Positions 1 through 13,686 of a DNA stretch of 64,000 bases are shown in pieces. Source of the DNA: Ambrosia x helenae. Taxonomy: Eukaryota > Streptophyta > Magnoliopsida > Asterales > Asteraceae. A program made the translations under genes and the position numbers. The first letter of the stretch is position 1, and every line of letters starts with the position of its first letter. The stretch spans positions 116,356,419 through 116,420,418 of the forward strand of contig CM061227.1 of NCBI GenBank assembly GCA_030844895.1, written 5' to 3'. The notes under the pieces are model-generated. The model was not told where the DNA came from. It saw only the letters and a list, made by a program, of their open reading frames with translations, and did not search any database.

Positions 1-1007
1 GTACTAAAGTGTGAATATTTTATTTAATGCTTCAAGTTACAATTACGGATATCATCAAGTACAAATACTATTCCACAGGTTGCCTTGATTAAGTCTTTAC
101 TAAGTCCACATGTCCTATATGAAATATCTCAACAATCAACCTTAAATATGTACGAAAATAATTTTGTCAACATAAATAATGTTGGTGAGCATACCCAGTA
201 TGTATACGTATAATATAAGTTTTAAGAAAAATATTTACAATTCATCTATCATGATTCATTCAAGGCAAATATGGAAAACACGTAAGTACACAATACAGGT
301 CAAAATCAAACCTCTTATGTGACAAAGTTTAATACATTAACAATGACCTAGGACTTCCCACCACCATAGGTACTTTCCACTAGGCGAGTTGTCAATTCAA
401 ATAGCGCTATCCATTGTTAAAGTCGGCTAGCTAAGTTAATGATTTTGTAATGATTGCAAGTATACTATGTTTATGTTTAAGTACAAAGCACAAGAATTCA
501 AGCATAACACGTATATGAATTGTATGTAAACTGTTTATGAATAAGTGCACGCGTATATTTAATATGTGTACATGAATCACCCCAAAAGCGTAAAAATGAA
601 AAAGAGGATAAGTATACTCACTTTGACTGTGATGAGGAGATTGCTAAGAAATCAAGAAGGATCAATTAATTATGCTTGAACCTTAATCGCGTAAAATCCT
701 AATGAAAGAACAACTCTAATGTTTTCCTTTAAAAACTTTTGATTTCAATAATAGTTGTGAGAACACCATAGAATCCATTTGGAATGGGCTATATCAAAGA
801 AAGAGAGCGGTAGAGATATGGCAACTGTAGGATTTGTAATATAGAATATATTTGTATAAATTGAATACAAGGAATTAATATATCTAATAATCTTATTTAT
901 ATAAGAGAAACAAAGAAAAATATAAAGGTTAAATCTGTACATGCGGAAATATTAAAAAAAAAGCTTAAGGTGGAATAACGATAAAGTATAAGGGACGGTT
1001 TGTCACA
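1..1007 (-). mobile_element. LTR of a Ty3/gypsy-like retrotransposon, cut by the window edge
   Basis: On the minus strand the LTR begins with TGTGACAAACCGTCCC at 1007. It is preceded by a purine-rich stretch (1008-1020, minus AAGTATGGGAGAC) like the polypurine tract that adjoins 3' LTRs of gypsy elements. Positions 1-640 match 4410-5040 and 11955-12570; the part from about 640 to 1007 differs from those copies and reappears at 13693-14228, 17812-17839 and 22726-22866. It is therefore a related subfamily with a different U3. No open frame is present. The other end lies outside the window. Confidence 0.65.
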
Positions 1008-1020
1008 GTCTCCCATACTT

Positions 1021-2743
1021 TAGAAAATTTCGTCTCGAAATTTATTTACACGAAATTATTATATTGGTTTTAAGAAAGAAAAAAATGTTTAATTATTGCT
1101 ATAAGTTTTATGACTGGTTAGGATTACACAAAGCTTGGAGAATTTAAGAATTGTCTGGCAAACGTTTTCAGTTAAGATTGAGAATAAGTAAAGGTTTTAA
1201 TTCGGCTTGCCTAAGTACACCAGGAAATGATTAAGTGGAGTTGGTATATGATAAAATGGAAATATTGTTACGTATTATGTGATTAGGTTAAAGGAGAACA
1301 AAAGACTTGAATACCGAAGTACCAAAGTTGGTTTTTGTTTAAAGTCTACGAGGATGATCAAGGTTCAAGAGACACTAGTAGTTTCGCAGGATCTTAGTAG
1401 CACTAAATCCTACTGATAATGGTTAACAGGGGCGCAGTGCATAAATTTGGATCATGGAGAGAATGACTGCGATTGAGTCACTGACTAAGATTACTCAAGA
1501 TTAGAAATAATGGTATAAACTTCGTAGAGACTATCACCATACTCAAAGAATAGAGGTTGAAGTCAAACACAATGTTTAAGTTTAGGTTTGGAACGAATAC
1601 TCTAGACTAAGGACTAACTAGGGTTTGTTCTTGGTTTGATTCCCAGTTGCATTCCCGATGCACCATCAGTGCTTATATATAGGGTGTACCGCAGCTAACC
1701 CAACACACCTTTGATGCTTCAAAAATGTACTAAAAATCTCTCCTAAAACCCTAATATAATTCCATACCACCTCAATGTACCTGTAAATTTGTGATAAGAA
1801 TAATATGGAAATTGTCAAGGCATCCTCTTTGAGATCAGACTGTGTCCCCATACAATGTATTAGGGCAGGTATAGTGTACTATGGTTGCATAAAATGTGTA
1901 CTGGATGAACGAGAAAATCCCTACAATATTGAATAGAGAGGTGTTGTGCCCTTGGGTAGTGGTGCAATGTACTGAGTATGGGAAGTAAGTGTATATAAGT
2001 TTTGGTTAAACAGATGAGTTTTCCTTGCAATGGTTGATTAGGACATCCCAAAACTTTGTGTAAGACACTAGGTTGAAGATATTGGTAGAAATCTCTTTAG
2101 GATTGTAATGGTGATGGGTTAACTTCTCCAGGATATGAACTAAGCCTCCCATGAAAAAAAATCAATGAAAAGAATTTGAAAGTACAAGAAAAGCACAAAC
2201 GATTATAAACTTGTGGGGTATTAGCACATTCGCTCGACCAAATGAGTATACTTTTATGTCGTCATGGAAAAACATCACAAAAGCAATAAAAAAGAATCAC
2301 GAGTTTTATGTTCACAATTGGCTTGACTAAGTATAGTGACAAAAATCACTAAACAACCATGAACAATCATGGAAGAAAAAACGTAGCAAAGATTAACAAC
2401 GACAAACGTTATGAGACGTCAGTATGGTATTTTTTTCAAAAATCCAACACTGAGGAATCATATGTTTACAAAAATACTTAGAATAAGGAATTTATACATT
2501 CGATTATTATGAAAACTGGAACTTAAATATAATTATAAATTGCAACATGAAACTCATGGGGTATAACGTATAAAGTAGTTCATTATGAACACTAAAGATC
2601 AACGATGGAACATAAAACATTGGATTGTTCTTGTCTAGTCATAAGACCCAACAAAAACTTTGACTGTTCAAGGAATCGAACTCAATTGGAGATTAATGAA
2701 GACGTGCTTTAGCCTATAAGTGGACACTCACTCCAGAAATCCT
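1021..2743 (-). mobile_element. Internal, non-coding part of the same retrotransposon family
   Basis: No credible gag or pol frame exists on either strand. Positions 1237-1790 match 6195-6735, and 1800-2725 match 3355-3890 and 8335-8875. The element therefore carries internally reiterated non-coding blocks, as in non-autonomous large retrotransposon derivatives. Short frames here are chance. Confidence 0.5.
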
Positions 2744-4327
2744 CAGGTAAGTGTTCCGATTAAAAGATCAGATTTAAAGTTCAAGATTTAAAGTGAAGTT
2801 CCAATTTCCAAGTCACTATGAGAATGTCTAAATGGCAAATAAAATCAAATTTGTTGGTTTTAAGAAAATTTCTTGATTTCAAACATCACAAATGACTGGG
2901 TTAATTACATTGAATAAGAGAATCGAATCTCACATTTCGAGGAACGTTAGAAATATTTCCATGTTACAAAAGACTCATACGATACATGTCACGGGGCTAC
3001 AACTTTCATCAATTACAAGAAAACTCGTGATCAACACATATCATTGGAACTAAAGTTGAAAGTCAAACATACCAAACGCTGAATTAAAATCCAAACATAC
3101 AAGAAAACATTTCAGGAACTAAAACGAATACGTTAAACATAAGGATGATCCCAGGTGCCTTGACAAACTTAAAGAAAATTCTAAATTTTCTTTCGATTTG
3201 TAAACCTCATTTTATTTATTGAAAATTATTATTTATTTGCCTTAGATGTGACATGTTTATTTTAATGAATTCAAAACAACAAGTTGTACCAATCGTTAAT
3301 AGTTGGTAGTTTGAAGAGACCATATGTTGATAAAGTATTTGATGAAGCTAATATGAAAATTGTCAAAGCATCACTATTCCCTCACACAAAGCATTAGGTA
3401 AAGTATAGTGTACTATGGTTGCATAAAATGTGTACTAGATGAACAAAAAAATCCTTCCAATTTTGGATAGTGAAATGTTGTGCTCTTCAGATATAATAAT
3501 GAAGTAGGGAGGATAGTTTTGTAAAGGTTGTTGTAGTGTGATGAATTTGATAATAAGTGTGTATAAGTTTTGATTAAATAAATGAGTTAAGAATCCAACA
3601 CAAAGGAATCATAGGTTTAAAAACAATACTTGGAATAAGAAAAAATATATATATATATATATTCGATGATCATGGAGACTGGAATATATAGATAAAATAA
3701 TTATAAAAGTGCAACATGAAAAGTACGGTATATAATGTATAAAACGGTTTATCATGAAAATGAGAGTTGAACGATGAAACATGAAAACATTAGGGAGTTC
3801 TTGTCTAGTCATAAGAACCAACAAAACTTTGACTGTTTAAAGAACCGAACTCATTTGAAGATTAATGAAGACGTGCTTTAGCCTATAAGCGGACACTCAC
3901 TCAAGGAATCCACGGGTAAGCACAACAGGTCCGTCGGTTGATTCGGATTTACGCGCTATGCTTTGCCTATGCCAGAAAACCCAGAGTACAGGCATCCACT
4001 CTTCCAGATTGCACGTGTTCTCTTATGTAAAGTTCAATACTTTGAAGAGATGAAAAATCAATGAAAAATGAGGTTAGGCAATTAAGCCACGGGTATCCAA
4101 CATGTTCCAAAGTGTAGACATTTTCTTTAAGTGAAGTCACCCCACAATGCCCAAGATGAAGAAAGAAAGGAAGAAAGAAATAGAGATAGATATGGAAAAA
4201 GAACAAGAGATGACAAAGGAGAAAAGTTAATGGAGCAATTAAACAAATAAGGTCAAGTAAGCTCAAGTATAGGTTCTTAGTTATAGTCTAGGTCATTATA
4301 CTAATAACCTAATTCCCTATAACCACA

Positions 4328-4339
4328 GCTCTGATACCA
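4328..4339 (-). other. tRNA-iMet primer-binding site of a minus-strand LTR retrotransposon
   Basis: On the minus strand the sequence reads LTR end (GGTGTTACA), three bases, then TGGTATCAGAGC. This is complementary to the 3' end of initiator tRNA-Met and is the usual PBS of many plant LTR retrotransposons. It fixes the orientation (minus) and the LTR boundary at 4343. The second copy is at 11876-11887, with one change (TGGTATCAAAGC). Confidence 0.8.
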
Positions 4340-4342
4340 ATC

Positions 4343-6127
4343 TGTAACACCCCAACTGAAGACGGAAACATCGAGGTGTCACGTAGTGATGATTGTTTAA
4401 AAGCTCATGGTACTAAAGTGTAAATGTTTTATTCAATGCTTCAAGTTACAATTACAGATATCATCAAGTACATATACTATTCCACACATTGTCTTGATTA
4501 AGCCTTTACTAAGTCCACATGTCCTACATGAAATATATAAACAATCAACCTGAAACATGTACAAAAATAATTTTGTCAACATAAATAATGTTGGTGAGCA
4601 TACTTGGTTTGTATACGTATAAAATAAGTTTAAAGAATCAGATTTACAATTCATGTGTCATGTCTCATTCAAGGAAAATATGGAAAACACGTAAGTACAC
4701 AATACGGGTCAAAATCAAACCTCTTATGTGACAAAGATTAAAGCATTAACAATGACCTAGGACTTCCCACACACATAGGTACTTTCCACTAGGCGGGTTG
4801 TCAATCCAAATAGCGCGATCCATTGTTAAAGTCGGCTTGTACGGAGTTAATGATTTCGTAATGATTGCAAGTATACTACGTTTATGTCTAAGCATAAAGC
4901 ACAAGAATTCAAGCATAACACGTATATGAATTGTATGTAAAATGTTTATGAATAAGTGCACGTGTATGTTTAATATGTGTACATGAATCACCCCAAAAGT
5001 GTAAAAATGAAAAAGGGGATAAGTATACTCACATTGATCGTGACGATGAACTTGAATGGAATTGACAAGAAACAAAGAATTTTGTTTGCACCTTAGATAG
5101 AGCAACGAATATCAATAGGACCCATATAATATAACTGGCAGTGGCGGTTACGGGGCCACAACAACACAAGAAAAAACCATGAACGTACAACATCATAAAT
5201 ATAGTAGATGAGATTTTGTAGTAACACACTAATGAATGGGTGGTTTTTTGGGTGGTTCATAGTAGCTTGAAACAAGTGGCGGGCTATGGAGTGAACAAAC
5301 GATGCATAGTATGAAAGCGAATGGTGGTTTCGCGGTAAGATGTGATGATCGGCATGCGTAGGAAATGGCGGTGGCTGTTCGGCCTCATGATGGCAAGGCA
5401 ATGCGGCAAAGTTGGCGTTCTCGTGTGGTTATGGTCGGAGGTGATTCGATAGGAAAACCTTAACGTGGTTGCATAAGAGTGAAAACTAATATACTAGCTT
5501 TAATATTAAATGACTAGATGTCTCTTCATGGCGACAGTTACGAGATAGACTATTATGATCTTATTATTTGTTGATCAAGTTGAAACAAATGATGTGTTAC
5601 GAAATAATGGTGTTGTCGAAGTAAAAGGGTTGTTTTTTTATAACAAGAGTGTTTCGAATGGTCATTGATTATTGTTTCTAACTCATTAGAGTTTAAAGAT
5701 GATATTAAAGGTCTTGAATTTAGTCATTGGCGAAACGGTCGTGTTCCTTATCTGTTTTCTTTTGACAATATGAAATTGAAGATGATGAAGCATTAAATGC
5801 TTTTGTCCTATGTTGCCAAGACTCATGAGAATGAGCAAGTTTGTTTTCTAGAATTTATAACTTAAAATTTGATGTTTTTCTAAAACTTTTGTTTAAGATT
5901 TAAACGTTTAAATAATTTTTGCGTTTAAACCATTAACGTTTTTTTAAATGCCACTTTATTATACGTTTAAGTTGTTTTTTTATATATCGACATATACCTA
6001 TTAAATTAAAACGTAAGCACTTCATAACTTTGCCTAACGGTTTAAAGAAATTCAAACTTTATTATTAAATTTTAAAAGACTAAAAGTACAAGGGCTAGAC
6101 GTAAATAAAATAAAGTTTAGGAAACGT
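4343..6127 (-). mobile_element. 5' LTR, copy 1
   Basis: The inner LTR edge (plus TGTAACACCCC) abuts the PBS at 4328-4339. The outer edge corresponds to the copy ending at 13686, but its last bases are replaced by unrelated sequence after GGAAACGTGCAA near 6127, so the terminal TG and any target duplication are lost. Short frames within it, for example 4746-5105 and 5093-5401, recur with changes in copy 2 and have no recognisable product. Confidence 0.65.
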
Positions 6128-7744
6128 GCAACGAACGTTTTATAATTAGCCTTACTCAAACACAGTATAAAAGGATTCAATGGCTTCATTGGTATATGAT
6201 AAAAATGGGAATATTGCTACGTATCAAGAGGTTAGATTTGGGAAGAACAAAGTCTTGAAATACTGAAGTATCAAAGTTGGATGTGTTTAAAATCTATGAG
6301 CACGATCGAGGTTCAAGAAGCACTCGCAGGATCTTAGTAGCACTAAATCCTACTAATAATGGTTGAGAGAGATGCGATGATTAAGTTTGGATCACGGAGA
6401 GAATGATTGCGAAAGAGTCACTGACTAAAATTACTCAGGATTTAGATGAATGGTAAGAATTTCACAAAGACTATCACCATACCAAAGAATAGAGGCTGAA
6501 GTCAAACATAATGTTTAAGTTTAGGTTTGAAACGATTAATCTGGACTAAGGAATGACTAGGGTTTGTTCTTGGTTTGATTACCAGTATCATTCCCGATGC
6601 ACCATCAGTGCTTATATAGGGTGTACCGCAGCTAACCCACCACACCTTTGATACCTCAAAAACATACTTGAAATCTCTCCTGAAACCCTAATAGAATTTC
6701 ACACCACCTCAACGTACTTGTAAATTTGTGATTACGTTCCGGACCGCAATTACCAATTTACCTTACACTAGGGTGTTATGTCCTACTACAACACTAACCC
6801 AACACATTAAAATGACTAAAAGTTTGAAGACTATACATACAAAGGAGTGTCATGTTTTGTGCACAGCTAGGGTATGTTTAGGTCCTTCCCTCACCCAGGT
6901 TCACCTCTTATGCTAACCCATTCGCTGCATTATGTCTCGTGCATAGTTAGGGTATGATTAGGTCCTTCCCTTAACTAGGTTCACCTCCTATGCTAACCCA
7001 TTCACTGTGTTGGACTACAAGACACTAGACACACATTGTGACAGAGAAAAAGATTTGCTTAGTTTCCCTCAAGTTGAAAACATATTCCAACTTGAAAATT
7101 AGCTTTCCTCGTAAGTTTTCATGTTAAAAGAATACTTTAACGTGTCAACACGAGCACAAACACTAGCTTGGTTCATTAAGTCCCAAATGTAAAGGAATAC
7201 CTTAACACATCAACTTAAACATGAAAACTAGTTTAGTTCGTCAGTTCTCTATGTCATTTGGTGTATCATGTGTCCACAGTTCAAATATTTGCACAAGAAG
7301 AAAGTTATACATGTTTAGGTAAAGGATATGAATAACTTATGTCACTAACAAAATATGAATCCAAGAATATATAGGTACTATGATTGCTCATAAGTAATTC
7401 ATAAAATTAATGTTCACATATCACGTAAAGTATCAACAAGGCATATGATAACTAATTAAACTAGTTATAACTTCAAGTTTTCATGAAAATCTTCAAACAT
7501 GAAGATGGTAACACAAGTAGATATATCAAGATTTTCGTAAGTTCCAGCTATGTCATGAATACTAGTATCTAACTCAAGGTATACAAAATTCGTGCAAGGA
7601 TAACAAACAACTTGCGATCTAGGTCCACACTTATATAACATCATGATGAAATGATAGCATGTTAAGAATTTCCATCTATGAACATAAAGTACAAGTTGAT
7701 CTTGGCTAATGATTTCAAGTTCAAGAAAATATATGAGTTTGGAA
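6128..7744. mobile_element. Internal retrotransposon segment between the duplicated copies
   Basis: The first half repeats 1237-1790. Around 6858-7005 a block of about 79 bases is present twice in tandem (both start GTGCA-AG-TAGGGTATG and end with TATGCTAACCCATTC). No gene is recognised. Confidence 0.4.
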
Positions 7745-9124
7745 AGTGTTCCGATTAAAAGATCAGATTTAAAGTGAAGTTCCAATTTCCAAGTCACTAT
7801 GAGAATGTCTAAATGGCAAATAAAATCAAATTTGTTGGTTTTAAGAAAATTCCTTGATTTCAAACATCACAAATGACTAGGTTAATTACATTGAATAAGA
7901 AAATCGAATCTCACATTTCAAGGAACGTTAGAAATATTTCCATGTTACAAAAGACTCATACGATATATGTCACGGGGCTACAACTTTCATCAATTACAAG
8001 AAAACTCGTGATCAACACATATCATTGGAACTAAAGTTGAAAGTCAAACATACCAAACGCTGAAATAAAATCCAAACATACAAGAAAACATTTCAGGAAC
8101 TAAAACGAATACGTTAAACATAAGGATGATCCCAGGTGCCTTGACAAACTTTAAGAAAATTCTAAATTTTCTTTCGGTTTGTAAACCTCATTTTATTTAT
8201 TGAAAATTATTATTTATTTGCCTTAGATGACATGTTTTTTTAATGAATTCAAAACAACAAGTTGTACCAATCGTTAATAGTTGGTAGTTTGAAGAGACCA
8301 TATGTTGATAAAGTATTTGATGAAGCTAATATGAAAATTGTCAAAGCATCCTTTTTTAGATCAGACTATGCCCCCACACAAAGCATTAGGTAAAGTATAG
8401 TGTACTATGGTTGCATAAAATGTGTACTAGATGAACAAAAAAATCCTTTCAATTTTGGATAGTGAAATGTTGTGCTCTTCAAATATAATAATGAAGTGTG
8501 GAGGATTGTTTTGTAAGGGTTGTTGCAGTGTGATGAATATGATAATAAGTGTGTATAAGTTTTGGTTAAATAAATGAGTTAAGAATCCAACACAAAGGAA
8601 TCATAGGTTTACAAACAATACTTGGAATAAGAAAAAAAATATATATATTCGATGATCATGGAGACTGGAATATATATATATATATAAAATAATTATAAAA
8701 GTGCAACATGAAACGTACGGTATATAATGTATAAAACGGTTTATCATGAAAACGAGAGTTGAACGATGAAACATGAAAACATTAGGGAGTTCTTGTCTAG
8801 TCATAAGAACCAACAAAACTTTGACTGTTCAAAGAACCAAACTCATTTGAAGATTAATGAAGACGTGATTTAGCCTATAAGCGGACACTCACTCGAGGAA
8901 TCCCCGGGTAAGCACAACAGGTCCGTCGGTTGATTCGGATTTACGCGCTATGCTCTGCCTATGCCAGAAAACCCAGAGTACAGGCATCCACTCTTCCATA
9001 TTGCACGTGTTCTCTTATGTAAAGTTCAATACTTTGAAGAGATGAAAAATCAAAGAAAAATGAGGTTAGGCAATTAAGCCACGGGTATCCAACATGTTCC
9101 AAAGTGTAGACATTTTATTTAAGT

Positions 9125-11675
9125 TGTAACATTTGCGCGTTTTCTAACTTTATCTAAATTTCATTTCAGTCCTTGTGTTACGATCTTTTGAAATTTTAAA
9201 TAAAACTTAAGTTGAATTATTCGTTAAATCTTTATTACATACGTTTTATTATAAAAAAAACCAAATAATTTTGTCGAGAGACGTTGGAAAACGTCGAAGT
9301 TTTACGATGGAAAGGGATAAAAAGTTAAAATATTGGTAAAATTTATAAAAGATGAAAAAAAAATATTTTTTAAAGTGTTAAAATGTTTTTGGTTAGAAAT
9401 ATTTAATCTTGGTTAAGTTTTATAAGAAGTTAAGGGACTAAACTAACCAAACTAACTAGAGGGATCAAAATTGTCATGTTTCAAAGCTTAAAAAAATATA
9501 TTTTTTTTCAGAACTGGTACTGTAGCAGCCGCCAGCGACCGGAAAAACCCACTCCGGCGACGTGTTTTTAGTGATTTTTTGGCGTTTTAACATCAATTCA
9601 ATGTGGGTTTACGTTTCTTCATCAATAACCTTTGATTTTCCTCACTTAAATGGTCAAAACACGCGACTAAAGGCTCGATTGAAACTGAAAATCTTATGTA
9701 ACCGCTGGAATTTTTAAAGCTTGAAGAAACGCCCTTTTCCAAGACCACTATATAAATCAAACGTATGGTTAGAATCCTTTGCTCATTCCCTTCGAAACCC
9801 ACTAAAAAACCCCAAGTAAAAACGTGCAAAGAGGCTCCAATTCGTGGTTTTTGTGCGCGGACTTTAAGCTTCGTTTCCGAGCGATTTACGCATTGTGAGT
9901 ACATGTTTTTGATGCCATTTCCCTTCTCTAATCATGTTCTTTGAAAGCCCTCTTGATTCGGGTTATAATCTGTTCGAATTGAAGGTGCTAAAAAAACTAG
10001 GGTTAGGGTTTATAGAATGAGGAAGAAGATGAGGTTTAAAGTTTGTATAAATATTATTTTGGTTGAAAACTATTAACAAAGTGATATTGTGGTGTAGTGG
10101 TAAACAAGGATGTTAATGTTGGAATGGGTTCAGGTTCGAGTATGGGGGACAGCAGATTCATGTTTTTTTTATTTTTTTTGCTGTTCTTTTCTTTTATTTA
10201 TTTTTATTTATTATTTTTTTTATATATAATAAAACTTATATACATGTCTTAATCTTATAATATTTCTAGAAAATTCATTTTTGCTTCAAAAATTATGAAA
10301 ATTTAGGTGAAACATCTTGACACCTTAAAGAAAATTATCATATTTTTATTTTCTGAAAAATATATTATTTTCCTATTTTTCTTGATTTAATTTGTTTTAA
10401 TCATAATTAAATGATTAAAAATTCATTTTAAGTGATTTTAACCTCAAATTTTTAGGAGATTTATTTTTATGTATAATAAACTGAAATAAAATGTAATTTC
10501 TCAGAAAATGATTATTTTTGTTATTTTTACTATTTTTAATCATTAAAACACTATTTAAACTCATTAAATATGTTTTTAAATACAAATAAGTTGAAAGAAA
10601 CTATGAAAATATTATTTTCAGTATTTCACATCAGAAAATAGTTATTTTTCATAAAAATATTATTCTTGGATCATACTATTTATTTTATTTATATTTAAAT
10701 TAGATATAATAAATTATTTAATTAAATATAAATCATAAAATCTCTTTTTTTTTGTGGATATTACTTTAGAAAATGTTTCTAAGTGTGGGAGACAAAAGTA
10801 TTTAGTCACATATTTATTTCTAAATCGTGATATATTTATTTCAAAACTATTGTTCAAATTATTATTAAAAACTTCATCTTCCCTACACAAGTCTAGTAAA
10901 CCCTAATGCCTTAGATTTTGGTTGCCTTAGACTTTTAAGTTATTTCCTCATTAGTATTCTATCATGTATAGGTTGAGTTCTTCGGAATTCTAAATCCTTT
11001 ACGACGAACTTTCATGGAGTTTATATTTAGCGAAACTGTGAGTATATCTTTCCCTTTTTTTTACTATTTATTCTTTTGGGGTGATTCATGTACCATTATT
11101 ATTAAACTTACGTATATTATTTACAAAGCAATGTGCTCTTTGAAATGTTTTGTGTGAATTGTATGAACAATTTGTCAAAGTCATTAACCTTTGGGCCGCA
11201 CCTAACAATGAGTAGTACTACGAGTTATATCCCTTGTGTGACTTACGTGAACGAGTTAAGTCCTTGGTCATTGTTATGGTTTTTCTTGAACGATGTGTGA
11301 ACGATTATTGAATGATGTGAGGCTTGATTTTGACCCTTTTACATATTACAAACATCAAGGCACATAAATTGCAAATTACTGTTTGAACGAAAATGGATAT
11401 ACTCACCAATGCATTATATGTGTTGACAAATTATTTTGTACATATTTCAGGTGAAGTTTGATCTTGCATGCTTTTCACGCTTAGGCTGGACCTAGTGCTT
11501 AAATAAAAGTTGAACATTTATTATTTATGTTTGAGATTTCTATTAAGACTCTTTGTATTTCGTTTTGAATAATGGAAGTTACTTGCTATTATTATTTACA
11601 ATTTAGTCCATGTGCTATTGAACAATCGTCACTACGTGACACCTCGATGTTTCCGCCATCGGTTGGGGTGTTACA
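9125..11675 (+). mobile_element. Solo LTR (2551 bp) with 5-bp target duplication TAAGT
   Basis: The sequence begins TGTAACATTTGCGCG and ends GGTTGGGGTGTTACA. It is flanked on both sides by TAAGT (9120-9124 and 11676-11680). The same target occurs once, uninterrupted, at 4128-4132 in the sister copy of the duplication. There is no PBS, polypurine tract or internal domain, so this is a recombination product of a full element. A second member of the family with almost the same length is at 32488-35042. Both contain a tRNA-like A-box/B-box pair about 0.97 kb from the left end. Confidence 0.93.
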
Positions 11676-11890
11676 TAAGTGAAGTCACCCCTCAATGCCC
11701 AAGATGAAGAAAGAAAGGAAGAGAGAAATAGAGACAGATATGGAAAAAGAACAAGAGATGACAAAGGAGAAAAGTTAATGGAGCAATTAAACAAATAAGG
11801 TCAAGTAAGCTCAAGTATAGGTTCTTAGTTATAGTCTAGGTCATTATACTAATAACCTAATTCCCTATAACCACAGCTTTGATACCAATC

Positions 11891-13686
11891 TGTAACACCC
11901 CAACCGATGACGGAAACATCGAGGTGTCACGTAGTGATGATTGTTCAAAAGCTCATGGTACTAAAGTGTAAATATTTTATTCAATGCTTCAAGTTACAAT
12001 TACAGATATCATCAAGTACATATACTATTCCACACATTGTCTTGATTAAGCCTTTACTAAGTCCACATGTCCTACATGAAATATATCAACAATCAACCTG
12101 AACATGTACGAAGATAATTTTGTCAACATAAATAATGTTGGTGAGCATACTTGGTTTGTATACGTATAAAATAAGTTTAAAGAATAAGATTTACAATTCA
12201 TGTGTCATGTCTCATTCAAGGCAAATATGGAAAACACGTAAGTACACAATACGGGTCAAAATCAAACCTCTTATATAACAAAGATTAAAGCATTAACAAT
12301 GACCTAGGACTTCCCACACACATAGGTACTTTCCACTAGGCGGGTTGTCAATCCAAATATCACGATCCATTGTTAAAGTCGTCTTGTACGGAGTTAATGA
12401 TTTCGTAATGATTGCAAGTATACTACGTTTATGTCTAAGCATAAAGCACAAGAATTCAAGCATAACACGTATATGAATTGTATGTAAAACGTTTATGAAT
12501 AAGTGCACGTGTATGTTTAATATGTGTACATAAATCACCCCAAAAGTGTAAAAATGAAAAAGGGGATAAGTATACTCACATTGATCGTGACGATGAACTT
12601 GTATGGAATTGACAAGAAACAAAGAATTTTGTTTGCACCTTAGATAGAGCAACAAATATCAATAGGACCCATATAATATAACTGGCAGTTGCGGTTACGG
12701 GGCCACAACAACACAAGAAAAAACCATGAACGTACAACATCATAAATACAGTAGATGAGATTTTGTAGTAACACACTAATGAATGGGTGGTTTTTTGGGT
12801 GGTTCAGAGTAGCTTGAAACAAGTGGCGGGCTATGGAGTGAACAGACGATGCATAGTATGAAAGCGAATGGTGGTTTCGCGGTCAGATCTGATGATCGGC
12901 ATGCGTAGGAAATGGCGGTGTCTGTTCGGCCTCATGATGGCAAGGCAATGCGGCAAAGTTGGTGTTCTCGTGTGGTTGTGGTCGGAGGTGATTCGATAGG
13001 AAAACCTTAACGTGGTTGCATAAGAGTGAAAACTAATATACTAGCTTTAATATTAAATGACTAGATGTCTCTTGGTGGCGACAGTTACGAGATAGACTAT
13101 TATGATCTTATTAATGGTTGATCAACTTGAAACAAATGATGTGTTACGAAATAATGGTGTTGTCGAAGTAAAAGGGTTGTTTTTTTATAACAAGAGTGTT
13201 TCGAATGGTCATTGATTATTGTTTGTAACTCATTAGAGTTTAAAGATGATATTAAAGGTCTTGAATTTAGTCATCGGCGAAACGGTCGTGTTCCTTATCT
13301 GTTTTCTTTTGACAATATGAAATTGAAGATGATGAAGCATTAAATGTTTTTGTCCTATGTTGCCAAGACTCATGAGAATGAGCAAGTTTGTTTTCTAGAA
13401 TTTATAATTTAAAATTTGATGTTTTTCTAAAACTTTTGTTTAAGATTTAAACATTTAAATAATTTTTGCGTTTAAACCATTAACGTTTTTTTAAATGCCA
13501 CTTTATTATACGTTTAAGTTGTTTTTTTATATATCGACATATACCTATTAAATTAAAACGTAAGCACTTCATAACTTTGTGTAACGGTTTAAAGAAATTC
13601 AAACTTTATTATTAAATTTGAAAAGACTAAAAGTACAAGGACTATACGTAAATAAAATAAAGTTTAGGAAACGTGCAAATGTTACA
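11891..13686 (-). mobile_element. 5' LTR, copy 2, with complete termini
   Basis: On the minus strand it runs from TGTAACATTTGCACG (13686) to GGTGTTACA (11891) and is followed by the PBS at 11876-11887. Length is 1796 bp. The first bases resemble the solo LTRs at 9125 and 32488, so the families share terminal sequence. Directly beyond 13686 lies a partial LTR of the other subfamily (13693 onward). Confidence 0.75.

Larger units (their letters stand above)
2744..6127. repeat. Copy 1 of a 3.4-kb tandem segmental duplication
   Basis: This segment (2744-6127) is repeated in the same order at 7745-13686 with few differences. Copy 2 is longer only because a solo LTR (9125-11675) was inserted. Copy 1 keeps the uninterrupted target, TAAGT at 4128-4132. 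The content is non-coding retrotransposon sequence, including a primer-binding site and an LTR. Confidence 0.8.
7745..13686. repeat. Copy 2 of the 3.4-kb tandem duplication, interrupted by a solo LTR
   Basis: It matches 2744-6127 block by block; removal of the insertion at 9125-11680 restores a segment of almost the same length. It contains PBS copy 2 (11876-11887) and LTR copy 2 (11891-13686). Confidence 0.8.

Noticed and set aside
3967..4266. 99-codon minus frame in the retrotransposon interior
   Set aside because: Composition is Leu/Phe-rich and without gag or pol motifs; the sister copy near 8960-9124 does not keep it as an open frame.
7465..7863. 132-codon minus frame
   Set aside because: It crosses the border of the tandem duplication and only part of it recurs in copy 1. 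No domain is recognised, so it is probably chance.
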